This document shows, piece after piece, positions 51,588 to 60,042 of a stretch of DNA of 64,000 nt. The notes under the pieces are model-generated. The model did not search any database and was not told the origin of the DNA. It saw nothing but the letters and a program-made list of their open reading frames with translations. The stretch covers positions 1 to 64,000 of the forward strand of contig JACPPG010000035.1 in NCBI GenBank assembly GCA_016191115.1. Reading direction: 5' to 3'. This stretch comes from Planctomycetia bacterium. Lineage in GTDB: Bacteria > Planctomycetota > Planctomycetia > Pirellulales > JACPPG01. The translations under genes were made by a program, and so were the position numbers. Position 1 is the stretch's first letter. Each line of letters begins with the position of its first letter.

Positions 51588-53663
51588 ATGCCACTTTCGC
51601 ACCCGGCCCTGCAATTCTCTCACCCGCTACCGTACGGGGCCATCCCGCTCGACGGTGGCGTCCAGTTCGTCGTCTTCAGCCGCTCCGCGACGGCCGTGCG
51701 GCTGTTGCTCTACGACAACGTCGCGGATGCCGAACCCACCGAAATCGTTCGCTACGATCCGGAGAGCGACCGTTGGGGCGACATGTGGAGCGTGTTCGTG
51801 CCGGGCATCGGGCCGGGCCAGCTTTATCATTTCCAGGCCGACGGACCGTACGAGCCGCAGCGCGGCCACCGCTTCAACGGCCGCGCGCGGCTGATCGATC
51901 CGTACGCCCGGGCGTTGGTGGGCAATTTCCTCCCCGCGGCCGACGGCGTGGTCCGCCCGCCCAAGTGCGTGGTGGTCGACGACACGTTCGACTGGCAGGG
52001 GGACCGGCACTTGCGGCGGAACCTCGCCGAGACCGTGATTTACGAGATGCACGTCGGCGGTTTTACCCGCTCCCGCACCAGCGGCGCCGCGCACCCAGGC
52101 ACCTACCTGGGCGTGATCGAGAAGATTCCGTACCTCAAGTCGCTGGGCGTCACGGCGGTCGAGCTGATGCCGGTCCATGAGTTCCCCATCAACAACTGCT
52201 TCGGGGGCACCGACGAACGGCCCAACTACTGGGGCTACGACCCCTTGGCCTTCTTCTCCCCGCATCGCGGCTACGCCGTCGGAACCGAGCCCGGCGCCCA
52301 GGTTGCCGAATTCAAGGAGATGGTGCGGGCCCTGCACAGCGCGGGCATCGAAGTGATTCTGGACGTGGTCTTCAACCACACCGCCGAGGGCAACGAGTTG
52401 GGCCCCACGCTCAGTTTCAAGGGACTGGAGAACCGCGTCTACTACATGCTCGACAACGGCGGCAGCCGTTACCGCAACTATTCCGGCTGCGGCAACACCG
52501 TCAACGGCAATCACCCCATCGTCCGCGAGCTGATCTTCCTTTGCCTGCGTCACTGGGTGTTGAACTATCACGTCGACGGGTTCCGCTTCGACCTGGCGTC
52601 GATCTTGAGCCGCGACCGCAACGGCGAGCTGTTGCCCAACCCACCGCTGGTGGAAACGATCGCCGAGGACCCGCTGTTGGCCGACACGAAGATTATCGCC
52701 GAGGCCTGGGACGCGGCCGGGGCCTACCAGGTCGGCTCGTTCGCCAACCTGCGGTGGGCCGAGTGGAACGGCCGTTACCGCGACGACGCGCGGCGCTTTT
52801 GGCGCGGCGAACCCGGGACACTCGGTGCGCTGGCCACGCGGCTGGCTGGGTCGAGCGACCTGTACCAGCACAGCGGCCGGCGGCCCTATCACAGCATCAA
52901 TTTCATCACCTCGCACGACGGCTTCACGCTCAACGACCTGGTAACGTACGCACACAAGCACAACGAAGCCAACGGCGAGCAAAACCGCGACGGCGAGAAC
53001 CTCAACCACGGCGACAACTACGGCGTGGAAGGACCGACCAACCGCCGCGCCGTCACCAAGATTCGCGGCCGGCAAATCCGCAACTTCCTCTCGACGTTGT
53101 TTCTCAGCCAGGGCGTGCCGATGCTGCTGTTTGGCGACGAGTGCCGCCGCACCCAGCAAGGGAACAACAACGCCTATTGTCAAAACAACGACATCAGTTG
53201 GTTCGATTGGGAGCTGGTCGAAAAGCACGTCGACCTCGAGCGGTTCACCAAGGCCCTCATCGCCTTCCGCAAGCGCCACCCGGCCGTGCGGCGGTCGAGC
53301 TTCCTCAAGGGAGAGCCCTTGGCACCGGGCATGTTGCCCGACGTCAGTTGGTTCAGCGCCGACGGGGGCGCGGTCAATTGGGACAACGGCGACTTGAGCC
53401 TGACGTGCCTGTTGGCGGCGCCGCCTTCGCAGAACGCCGAGGACCCGCCGCGGCACATCCTGCTGATGTGCCACGCCGGCCCGCTGCCGCGCGAGTTCAC
53501 GGTGCCGGAGCTGGCTCGGCATTTGCGCTGGAGCTTGTTTATCAACACCGCCGCCGACGCGCCGGCCGACATTTTTCCGAATCTGGACGGGCCGGAGCTG
53601 CGGCCCAACGCCAGGCTGACGCTCCTGGACCGGTCGCTGGTGTGCTTCGTGTCCAGCCGCTAG
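51588..53663 (+). CDS. glgX: Glycogen debranching enzyme GlgX (isoamylase-type)
   Basis: 691 residues, full length. GlgX hydrolyses alpha-1,6 branches of phosphorylase-limit glycogen. An N-terminal CBM48 domain ('YGAIPLDGGVQFVVFSRSAT', about 15-110) is followed by the GH13 barrel. Conserved regions: 'VILDVVFNHTAEGN' (I), 'GFRFDLASILSR' (II, nucleophile Asp), 'IIAEAWDAAGAYQVG' (III, acid Glu) and 'NFITSHDGFTLNDLV' (IV, stabilising Asp). Region VII 'GDECRRTQQGNNNAYCQNND' is typical for debranching enzymes. No glgB/glgP neighbours. A family A element lies 49 bp after its stop. Confidence 0.95.
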   Translation: MPLSHPALQFSHPLPYGAIPLDGGVQFVVFSRSATAVRLLLYDNVADAEPTEIVRYDPESDRWGDMWSVFVPGIGPGQLYHFQADGPYEPQRGHRFNGRARLIDPYARALVGNFLPAADGVVRPPKCVVVDDTFDWQGDRHLRRNLAETVIYEMHVGGFTRSRTSGAAHPGTYLGVIEKIPYLKSLGVTAVELMPVHEFPINNCFGGTDERPNYWGYDPLAFFSPHRGYAVGTEPGAQVAEFKEMVRALHSAGIEVILDVVFNHTAEGNELGPTLSFKGLENRVYYMLDNGGSRYRNYSGCGNTVNGNHPIVRELIFLCLRHWVLNYHVDGFRFDLASILSRDRNGELLPNPPLVETIAEDPLLADTKIIAEAWDAAGAYQVGSFANLRWAEWNGRYRDDARRFWRGEPGTLGALATRLAGSSDLYQHSGRRPYHSINFITSHDGFTLNDLVTYAHKHNEANGEQNRDGENLNHGDNYGVEGPTNRRAVTKIRGRQIRNFLSTLFLSQGVPMLLFGDECRRTQQGNNNAYCQNNDISWFDWELVEKHVDLERFTKALIAFRKRHPAVRRSSFLKGEPLAPGMLPDVSWFSADGGAVNWDNGDLSLTCLLAAPPSQNAEDPPRHILLMCHAGPLPREFTVPELARHLRWSLFINTAADAPADIFPNLDGPELRPNARLTLLDRSLVCFVSSR

Positions 53664-53711
53664 CGGTCGGCGTTGGTGTCCGATCGGGATCGAGCCGACG
53701 GGGCGAACCGG

Positions 53712-53868
53712 CAGGGTCATTCTGTTTTTCAAAATGGCCAGGCGGGAAAATGGGACTGGCTCCGAGCATAAACAGCGCAAGTCCTTTCAGACGAACGTTG
53801 CGTCTCGGTGTTTGTCCCACTTTCCCGCCGGTGCGCTGCCGTCCAGCTTAAATCTGTGAACGGCCCTG
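53712..53868 (-). mobile_element. Family A MITE-like element, copy 8
   Basis: 157 bp, CAGGGTCATTCTG ... GTGAACGGCCCTG. Exact 10-bp target duplication GGCGAACCGG (53702-53711 and 53869-53878). Together with copy 5 it defines the ends of the family. It is located immediately downstream of glgX. Confidence 0.97.
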
Positions 53869-54238
53869 GGCGAACCGGTGACCCGGCAGGTACCTCCCCC
53901 ACGTGGGTATCATACCCGTCAGACTGGTCCCCGCATTGGCGGTCAGCGCGTGCACGCACCGATTCCGCAAAACGCATCCTGTCGCCACGCGGGGGACGCT
54001 GCGTCGGCAAAGAATGTCTTCTCGTTGTGATCGCGTGACCGAAGACCACCCGACGCGCCGTTTATGGGTTCGTAATCTTTGACAACCGCCGCATTCGACA
54101 TAGCGTTGGCATAGACGGAAAGTCCGCGTCCCCGTTCTGGGCGACCGGACGGCCGGATGGACCCGCGGCCATCTCTTGTTTCTTCTCTCCGACGTTCCAC
54201 GTTCACTAGGGACAATACGCACTTCTGAAAGGCTAACC
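53869..54238. other. Intergenic region before the secreted-protein gene
   Basis: 370 bp. The run 54100-54235 reads like a promoter leader for the downstream gene, ending in GAAAGG ahead of ATG 54239. No further gene, RNA or repeat is seen. Confidence 0.4.
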
Positions 54239-54865
54239 ATGGACCGCCTCATCCGCACACTGCTCGGCTTTGCCGCACTGGCTTCGCTTTTTGTCGCGAT
54301 CCCCGCGGCCGCTCAAGACATCACCAAGGTGGAAGAAGATTGGGAGGTGGACATCGACGTGCCGGGCACGTCGCTCAGTTCGCCGCAACTGACGTTTCTC
54401 ATGTCCCCGGTGGGCGACACGAGCGCCGGCTACGTCGTTTTCACCCTCAACGAGCGGACGTCTCCGGACCCCGTCGGCGGCGGCATGCAATTGCAACTAT
54501 GGAACGGCGGCTCACTGCTGAGCGTCAGCACGGCTTCGAACACGACTTCGCTGAACAACAGCAGTGAAAAAATCCAATGGACGCAGCGTTTGACCCTGGG
54601 CAATCAGGGCGTGTTGACCGCTGAGATCGACAAAGGGTCGTCGGCCACTTGGGGAAAGTTCCCTGCCAATGGGCAGCTAACCGTCTCGGCCCAAAGCAGC
54701 CTGACGAACTTGAATTCCTATGACCCCAATGTCAGCACGGCGAATGCGGGCATTGACTTCGGCAATGCCCGGGTCAACAAGATCATCCTCAGGAAGGTCC
54801 GCACGTATACCAACAACCAGAAGTCGGTCGAGCAAGTCGCCGACCGCGTGGTGTACCAGAGATAG
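54239..54865 (+). CDS. Exported protein of unknown function
   Basis: 208 residues. Signal peptide MDRLIRTLLGFAALASLFVA cleaved near 'PAAAQD'. The mature sequence is beta-rich and Asn/Ser/Thr-rich ('WEVDIDVPGTSLSSPQLTFL', 'MQLQLWNGGSLLSVSTASNT', 'LTVSAQSSLTNLNSYDPNVS'). No family recognised. AAAGG precedes ATG 54239. The TadG-like gene starts 155 bp downstream on the same strand, so a pilus-surface role for both is possible but unproven. Confidence 0.75.
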   Translation: MDRLIRTLLGFAALASLFVAIPAAAQDITKVEEDWEVDIDVPGTSLSSPQLTFLMSPVGDTSAGYVVFTLNERTSPDPVGGGMQLQLWNGGSLLSVSTASNTTSLNNSSEKIQWTQRLTLGNQGVLTAEIDKGSSATWGKFPANGQLTVSAQSSLTNLNSYDPNVSTANAGIDFGNARVNKIILRKVRTYTNNQKSVEQVADRVVYQR

Positions 54866-55020
54866 AGACGCTTCACGCGCACGCGACTGAGATAGCCGCC
54901 CCGCCGAACAGACGCGGGCGGGAGGATATGGATCGCTAGAACAAGTGCAAACATTTCCCGACGGCTGCTAGGGGGGCAGAGTGTGGCCGGCGTCACGACC
55001 TTTAAAAAAGTGAACTTGCC

Positions 55021-56187
55021 ATGACTCTGAAGAAGGCAACGCACAATCGCCGCGGCGCCGTCGTCGTGCTCGCCGCGATATTGATGATCGTCCTGTTGGG
55101 AATGGTCGCCTTTGCCATGGACCTAGGCTACCTGGTCAACGCCCGGACCGAGCTTCAGCGCTCGGCCGACTCGGCGGCCATCGCGGCGACCTGGGAGCTG
55201 ATCGACGACCAACCAGGCCCCAACATGGATCTGTCGGATGAGATTGCCAAAGCACGGCAATTCGCCGCGCAATACGCTTCGCTCAACTTCGTTTGCTCGT
55301 CTTCCCCGGGCGTCAACCAGAACGCGTCGAATTCCACGAGCGGCGACGTGGTGGTCGGCTATCTGCAGAATCCGTCCGATCCCAGCCAGCAAATGACATT
55401 CGCCAACCAGAACCAGTACAACTCCGTACAGGTCACCGTCCGTCGGTCCGCGGCGGAAAACGGTGAAGTGCCGATGTTCTTCGGCCGCGTGCTGGGCGAC
55501 CAAAGTCAGGGCGTGACGGCCCAGGCCACGGCCGCCATCCTTAACAACTTCGCCGGCTTTCGCGCGCCGGCCGACGGCACGAACCTGGGCATGCTGCCGT
55601 TCGCCTTGGACAAGCAGACGTGGGACGGCATGATGCAGGGTCAGGGCCAGGGCCAGGACCAATGGGCCGTTGATCCATCGACCGGAAACGTTTCGCACGG
55701 GTCGGACGGAGCGCCGGAGGTCAATCTCTATCCGCAAGGAACAGGTTCGCCCGGTAACCGTGGCACGGTGGACATCGGCGGCAGCAACAACAGCACCGCC
55801 GATATCGAGCGGCAGATTCGCAACGGCATCAGCGCCGACGACCTGGTCAAATTGGGCAAGCCGCTGGCCCTGGATGCCAATGGTGAACTGAAGCTCAACG
55901 GCGACACCGGGATCAGCGCCGCGGTAAAGGACGATTTGAGTTCGATCATCGGCAAGCCGCGCGTCCTTCCCATCTTCAGCGCCGTCGCCGGCAACGGCAA
56001 CAATTCGCAGTACACGATCGTCCAGTTCGTCGGCGTGCGGATCACGGAGGTCGTCCTCACCGGCAAGATGAGCAGCAAGCGCGTCATGATCCAGCCGGCG
56101 GCGGTCATCTCGGAGGGGGGCATCCCCAATACGAACGGCGGCCAAACCAGCTACGGCGTCTACTCGAAGGTCTGGCTGGTGAGGTAG
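55021..56187 (+). CDS. TadG-like pilus assembly protein (TadE/TadG family)
   Basis: 388 residues. The N-terminus is diagnostic: 'NRRGAVVVLAAILMIVLLGM' then 'VAFAMDLGYLVNARTELQRS' and 'ADSAAIAATWELID', the RRGxxVVxxAl...l..xxaxDlG...xxr.eLQ.aADaAALA pattern of TadE/TadG-type minor pilins. The C-terminal two thirds are exported, with low-complexity Gln/Gly/Asn sections ('GMMQGQGQGQDQWAVD'). It probably helps assemble Flp pili. The only other Tad-type gene in the window is the Flp pilin at 36565. Stop followed by repeat E. Confidence 0.88.
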   Translation: MTLKKATHNRRGAVVVLAAILMIVLLGMVAFAMDLGYLVNARTELQRSADSAAIAATWELIDDQPGPNMDLSDEIAKARQFAAQYASLNFVCSSSPGVNQNASNSTSGDVVVGYLQNPSDPSQQMTFANQNQYNSVQVTVRRSAAENGEVPMFFGRVLGDQSQGVTAQATAAILNNFAGFRAPADGTNLGMLPFALDKQTWDGMMQGQGQGQDQWAVDPSTGNVSHGSDGAPEVNLYPQGTGSPGNRGTVDIGGSNNSTADIERQIRNGISADDLVKLGKPLALDANGELKLNGDTGISAAVKDDLSSIIGKPRVLPIFSAVAGNGNNSQYTIVQFVGVRITEVVLTGKMSSKRVMIQPAAVISEGGIPNTNGGQTSYGVYSKVWLVR

Positions 56188-56200
56188 GAAGAAGTAGGGC

Positions 56201-56344
56201 GTAGGCAGAGGGCCGTAGGCAGTTACGTTAATTCGGATCGTCCACTTTGGTGGACAACGAGTTCCGCGATGCCACCCGCCGCCGGGGCGTCTGCCACTAG
56301 AGCCGACGCTTTCAGCCGTTAACTGCCTACTGCCCTCTGCCTAC
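56201..56344. repeat. Palindromic element (family E)
   Basis: 25-bp arms 56201-56225 and 56320-56344 are reverse complements with one mismatch (GTAGGCAGAGGGC, then CGTAGGCAGTTA against AGTAGGCAGTTA). The 94-bp middle contains GTCCAC-tttg-GTGGAC. It fills the gap between the convergent TadG-like and EamA genes. Confidence 0.8.
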
Positions 56345-56350
56345 TTTCTG

Positions 56351-57298
56351 TCAGACCGCGCTGTCGTACCGCATGACGAGCACGGTCGACACGAGCACGA
56401 TCGCGCCTCCGATGACCGCTGTTGTGCCCATTCGCTCGCCCAATAGCGCTGCGGCCAAGAGCACGCCAAAGAGCGGCACCAGGTACAGTGACGCGGACGC
56501 CACGGTGACCGGAATATGCTCCAGGACGTAGAAAAACAACAGCATCGACACCGTGTACATGAACACCGCCAGGAAAGCAAACGCCACCCAGGCGCGCCAG
56601 TCGAAATAGGCGAACGCGCTCAAATCCAGCGGCTCGGCCCAGACCAAAAGAGGCACAGTCGCCGCGGAGGCCGTGACATAGCTGTAGATCAGGATCTCGA
56701 CCTCGTGGAAACGGGCCAGGAGGCCCTTACAGTACACGTTGTAGAACGACGAGCCAAAGCAGCCCACCAGGATCAGCAGGTTGCCGACCAGATAGCTCTG
56801 CTCGAAGAGCTGGCTTTGCCGCAGGTCCTTGACCGACATCAGGAGCACTCCTACGAGCCCAATCCCCAGGCAGAGAACGCGCAATCGCGACAGTCGCTCG
56901 CCCAACAAGAGCGACGCCAGGACGGCGCTTATCACCGGGATCATCAGGTTCAAGACGGCGCCGTTCGAGGCCTGCGATTTGACGATGCCCCACGTCATTC
57001 CCAGTTGCGCAAGCACCTGTCCGGCGATGCCGGCGATGGCGAACTGCCGCCACTGACCGAGCGTCGGCCAGCCGGCGGCCGGATCGCGACGCCGCAATAG
57101 CAGTAAAAGCGGCAGGAGGATCGCGGTCGCCACATAGAACGGCAAGAAGGTAATCGCGATCGGGCCCAGGTGCGGCTCAAGAAACTTCACGGCCGTTCCC
57201 TGCGCCGACCACATGAGGCTCGCCAGCGCCAAGAGCAAGAGGAACCAGAACCCCCTGGCACGGCGGTCCACAGGCGGCGTTGGTCCATCGTCAGCCAT
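56351..57298 (-). CDS. EamA-family (DMT) transporter
   Basis: 315 residues with ten predicted membrane helices in two EamA halves. The first is about 20-155 ('LLLALASLMWSAQGTAVKFL', 'MTWGIVKSQASNGAVLNLMI', 'PVISAVLASLLLGERLSRLR'), and the second about 175-310 ('YLVGNLLILVGCFGSSFYNV', 'HIPVTVASASLYLVPLFGVL'). Such DMT exporters move amino acids, sugars or metabolites across the inner membrane; the cargo is not predictable. MADDGPTPP is a normal start. Monocistronic, with palindromic repeats on both sides. Confidence 0.9.
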   Translation of the reverse strand: MADDGPTPPVDRRARGFWFLLLLALASLMWSAQGTAVKFLEPHLGPIAITFLPFYVATAILLPLLLLLRRRDPAAGWPTLGQWRQFAIAGIAGQVLAQLGMTWGIVKSQASNGAVLNLMIPVISAVLASLLLGERLSRLRVLCLGIGLVGVLLMSVKDLRQSQLFEQSYLVGNLLILVGCFGSSFYNVYCKGLLARFHEVEILIYSYVTASAATVPLLVWAEPLDLSAFAYFDWRAWVAFAFLAVFMYTVSMLLFFYVLEHIPVTVASASLYLVPLFGVLLAAALLGERMGTTAVIGGAIVLVSTVLVMRYDSAV

Positions 57299-57337
57299 GG
57301 AAAGGTGACTCGCACTACAAATCGCGCATTCACGTGC

Positions 57338-57412
57338 GTGCCACTGCTTCGATCAGAAGCAGTGCGGGGCGGATATCCGATTCAACACTGCTTGACGAGC
57401 GAGCAGTGGCAC
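57338..57412. repeat. Palindromic repeat (family C), copy 2
   Basis: 75 bp bounded by GTGCCACTG (57338-57346) and CAGTGGCAC (57404-57412). Inside is CTGCTTCgatcaGAAGCAG. It has the same design as 43313-43388. It is located downstream of the sugar-kinase operon and upstream of EamA, a likely transcript end. Confidence 0.8.
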
Positions 57413-57451
57413 GCGACCCCCCATCGTTTGCCGATCCTATACGGACTGAGT

Positions 57452-58855
57452 TCAACAAGGCCGCACTTCAACCACGCCGAAGCGGTCGGCGCCCGGCGAG
57501 CTGCCGCGAAAGACGTACGGCGCCGCGCCGCGCGCCGTCGCGTAGCGCTCGACAATCCGCCCAAACGCCGCCTCGCTCTCGGCCAACCCCAGGACCGCCA
57601 CCGTGCCACCGGCGCCCCCGCCGGTCACTTTGGCCCCGAAGATGCCGTGCGCCGGACCTTCGTCGCGGGCCAGTTGGACCAACAGATCGGTGGCCTCGTT
57701 GCCCAGGCCGGTCTCGGTGTACCCGTGATGCGACTGGTACATCAATTCGCCCATGAGCGCCGCGGCCGATGGCAAGTTGGTCTCGTTTGCGCGGCGCGCC
57801 AGCTCGGCAAACAGCCGCACCCGCTGGTTCTCTTCCACCGCATAGCGCGTGCAGGCGCGGACGGCATAGGTCACCTCGGGCCGGGCCTTGGTGAACGGGT
57901 CAACGTGGACGCCCGCGATTCGCAGATACTCCGCGCCGGTCATCCGCTCCGGGAGCCGCGTTTCGTAACGGGCGCGAAAGAGCGACGGCGAGAGATTGGC
58001 CAGGTAGCCGCTGAACCTTTCGTCGGTGAACCGCGGAATCCGCGAGTCTTCATCCGGCCGCACGGCCAGCCCTTCCCAATCACAGATCAACTTGTAACCC
58101 ATGAAGGCGGCGGCGCGGGCTGCCTCGTACTCGATGCCGGTCACGGCGTGCGAGACGCCGGAATCGACGGCCCGGCAGGCGAGCCCCGCCGGCAATCTGA
58201 CGAGCGGCTGCGGCTGGCACGGCTGGCACACGAGCGGCAGCACGTGCCCTTCATCGCCCAGCACGACGGCAATCTGGTCCATGATGCCGCACGCGCTTTC
58301 GGCAATCACGTTTTCCGCCCACTGACAGGCCTCGGCCAGATCGACCCCGGCTATCGGCAAACGATAGGCGCTCGCCGTGGCCTTCATCGCCGCCACCTCG
58401 ATCGCGGCCGAGCTACTGACGCCCTTATTCAAAGGCACGTCCGACTCGATGTACACGGTCGCGCCGCGGCGGACATGATCAGGCGCCCGGCTGCGCAAAT
58501 AGTAGAAGAGGCCCAGCACGTACGCCGTCCAGCGTATCGCAGGGGAGCGATTCACTAGCGCGCGAACGCCGGCCTCGCTGGCCAGGTCGTCCAGCGAGCA
58601 CTCGACGCGCTCTTGCCAGCCGTGCGCGCGCATTTGCGGATTGACGAGCACGATGCGCCCGTCGTCCCGCGTTTGCACGGCCGCCCAGGTGGCCTCGCGA
58701 ATCGTGGCCTCGAACACCATCCCGCCGGTGTAGTCGTCGTTGCCGCCCATCAGATCAAGCCGGCCGGGGGCGCGGGCGACGCACACCGGCGCGGCGGGCG
58801 AGAACAGTTCGGCGCGGGCAACGAGGGCACGGACCGTCGCCAAAAAATCGTTCAT
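57452..58855 (-). CDS. GHMP sugar kinase, L-arabinokinase/galactokinase-like
   Basis: 467 residues from the ATG at 58855, which overlaps the preceding stop (ATGA). The GHMP signature is 'VARAPGRLDLMGGNDDYTGG' (galactokinase sugar-binding block in the arabinokinase variant), followed by the ATP loop 'LNKGVSSSAAIEVAAMKATA', 'ENVIAESACGIMDQIAVVLG' and, near the C-terminus, 'VTGGGAGGTVAVLG' (motif 3). Also 'VDSGVSHAVTGIEYEAARAA' and 'FMGYKL', as in plant L-arabinokinase. It would phosphorylate a sugar at C1 with ATP. Galactokinase or a heptose kinase cannot be excluded. Confidence 0.85.
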   Translation of the reverse strand: MNDFLATVRALVARAELFSPAAPVCVARAPGRLDLMGGNDDYTGGMVFEATIREATWAAVQTRDDGRIVLVNPQMRAHGWQERVECSLDDLASEAGVRALVNRSPAIRWTAYVLGLFYYLRSRAPDHVRRGATVYIESDVPLNKGVSSSAAIEVAAMKATASAYRLPIAGVDLAEACQWAENVIAESACGIMDQIAVVLGDEGHVLPLVCQPCQPQPLVRLPAGLACRAVDSGVSHAVTGIEYEAARAAAFMGYKLICDWEGLAVRPDEDSRIPRFTDERFSGYLANLSPSLFRARYETRLPERMTGAEYLRIAGVHVDPFTKARPEVTYAVRACTRYAVEENQRVRLFAELARRANETNLPSAAALMGELMYQSHHGYTETGLGNEATDLLVQLARDEGPAHGIFGAKVTGGGAGGTVAVLGLAESEAAFGRIVERYATARGAAPYVFRGSSPGADRFGVVEVRPC

Positions 58856-60042
58856 GCCAAGGCCCGGATGCTCGCCGTCAGATAGTCGATCGCCTCGCGC
58901 GACAGCCGCGGATGGATCGGCAGGCTCACGTATTGGTGATAGAGCGCTTCGGCCCGCGGGCATTCCCCTTCGCTGTGGCCAAGCTGTCGATAGGCCGTCG
59001 TCAAGTGGATCGGCATGTAGTGGGACCAGACTTTGATCCGGTAGCTCGTGTACAGCTCCCACATGAAATCATCCTTGGTGAGCGGGAAATCCGCATCGAG
59101 CAGAATGCAATAGATGTGGAACACGTGATGTACGTCGGGCGAGACATACGGCACCGAGAGTCCGCGAATGCCGGAGAGACGCTTTGTGTACTCATCGGCA
59201 ATCGCGCGGCGCCGGTCGTTGAATCGATCGAGCCTGGCCAGTTGCACGAGGCCTACGGCCGCTTGTGCGTCGATCATGCGGAAGTTGTAGCCCACGTCGG
59301 CAAAGTCCAGTAGCCAATAGCGCTTGCCCATTGGCCGCGCGTTTTCGTCGATGGCCAGATACTTGCCCTTCGGGTCGTACGACTGGCAGCAGAGCGAGCG
59401 GAAGGAGAGAAGCCGTTCGTGGAGCGCCGGGTCGCTCGTGGTGAGCATGCCTCCTTCGCCCAGCGTGACCATGTTCTTCTGCTGGTGGAAGCTGAAGACG
59501 CCGATGTCGCCGAGCGCACCCGCTTTGCGCCCCTTGTACAAGCCGCCGGGCACATGCGCGCAATCTTCGACGATGCGGATGCCGCGCGGGCGGGCCAGCC
59601 CCACGAGCGCGTCCATATCGCAGCACTGACCGTACAGGTGCACCGGCAGGATGGCCTTGGTCCGCGGCGAGAGTTTCGCCGCGACCGACGCCGGGTCGAT
59701 ATTCAGCGTCCGCGGATCGACGTCGGCAAAGACGACCTTAGCGCCGCGGGACGCGATGGCGTTGGCCGTCGAGATCCAGCTTAGGGGCGTGGTGATGACT
59801 TCGTCGCCCGGACCCACGCCGACGGCGATCATTGCCAGCTCGAGCCCGGCGGTGGCCGAGCTGACGGCGAGGCCGTAACGCGTGCCGCAATAAGCGGCGA
59901 AGGCCTCCTCGAACCGCTTAACCTTCGCCCCGCAACTCGGGGCGCCGGCGGCCAGCACTTCGGCAAGCGCAGCGGCTTCTTCCGCGCCGTACTCGCTGCC
60001 GTGGTTGTATTCCAGCTCGTGGATGGCCTTAGGCAGTTCCAT
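58852..60042 (-). CDS. DegT/DnrJ/EryC1/StrS family aminotransferase
   Basis: 396 residues of the PLP-dependent sugar aminotransferase family. Seen: 'FAAYCGTRYGLAVSSATAGL', 'PGDEVITTPLSWISTANAIA', 'AILPVHLYGQCCDMDALVGL', 'IRIVEDCAHVPGGLYKGRKA' and the Schiff-base Lys in 'GVFSFHQQKNMVTLGEGG'. The C-terminal 'HVFHIYCILLDADFPLTKDD' is typical. It would make an amino-sugar nucleotide from a keto-sugar. The preceding reductase-like gene overlaps by 14 nt and the kinase follows with a 4-nt overlap, so all three share one transcript. Confidence 0.93.
   Translation of the reverse strand: MELPKAIHELEYNHGSEYGAEEAAALAEVLAAGAPSCGAKVKRFEEAFAAYCGTRYGLAVSSATAGLELAMIAVGVGPGDEVITTPLSWISTANAIASRGAKVVFADVDPRTLNIDPASVAAKLSPRTKAILPVHLYGQCCDMDALVGLARPRGIRIVEDCAHVPGGLYKGRKAGALGDIGVFSFHQQKNMVTLGEGGMLTTSDPALHERLLSFRSLCCQSYDPKGKYLAIDENARPMGKRYWLLDFADVGYNFRMIDAQAAVGLVQLARLDRFNDRRRAIADEYTKRLSGIRGLSVPYVSPDVHHVFHIYCILLDADFPLTKDDFMWELYTSYRIKVWSHYMPIHLTTAYRQLGHSEGECPRAEALYHQYVSLPIHPRLSREAIDYLTASIRALA

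Noticed and set aside
31687..53830. Short open frame (MPVPLSRRCAAGKLE...) in several family A copies as a mobile-element gene
   Set aside because: It is under 40 codons, mostly lies in the palindromic arm, and is only open because of GC content. In one place it continues into a host kinase, which is treated as an accident of insertion.
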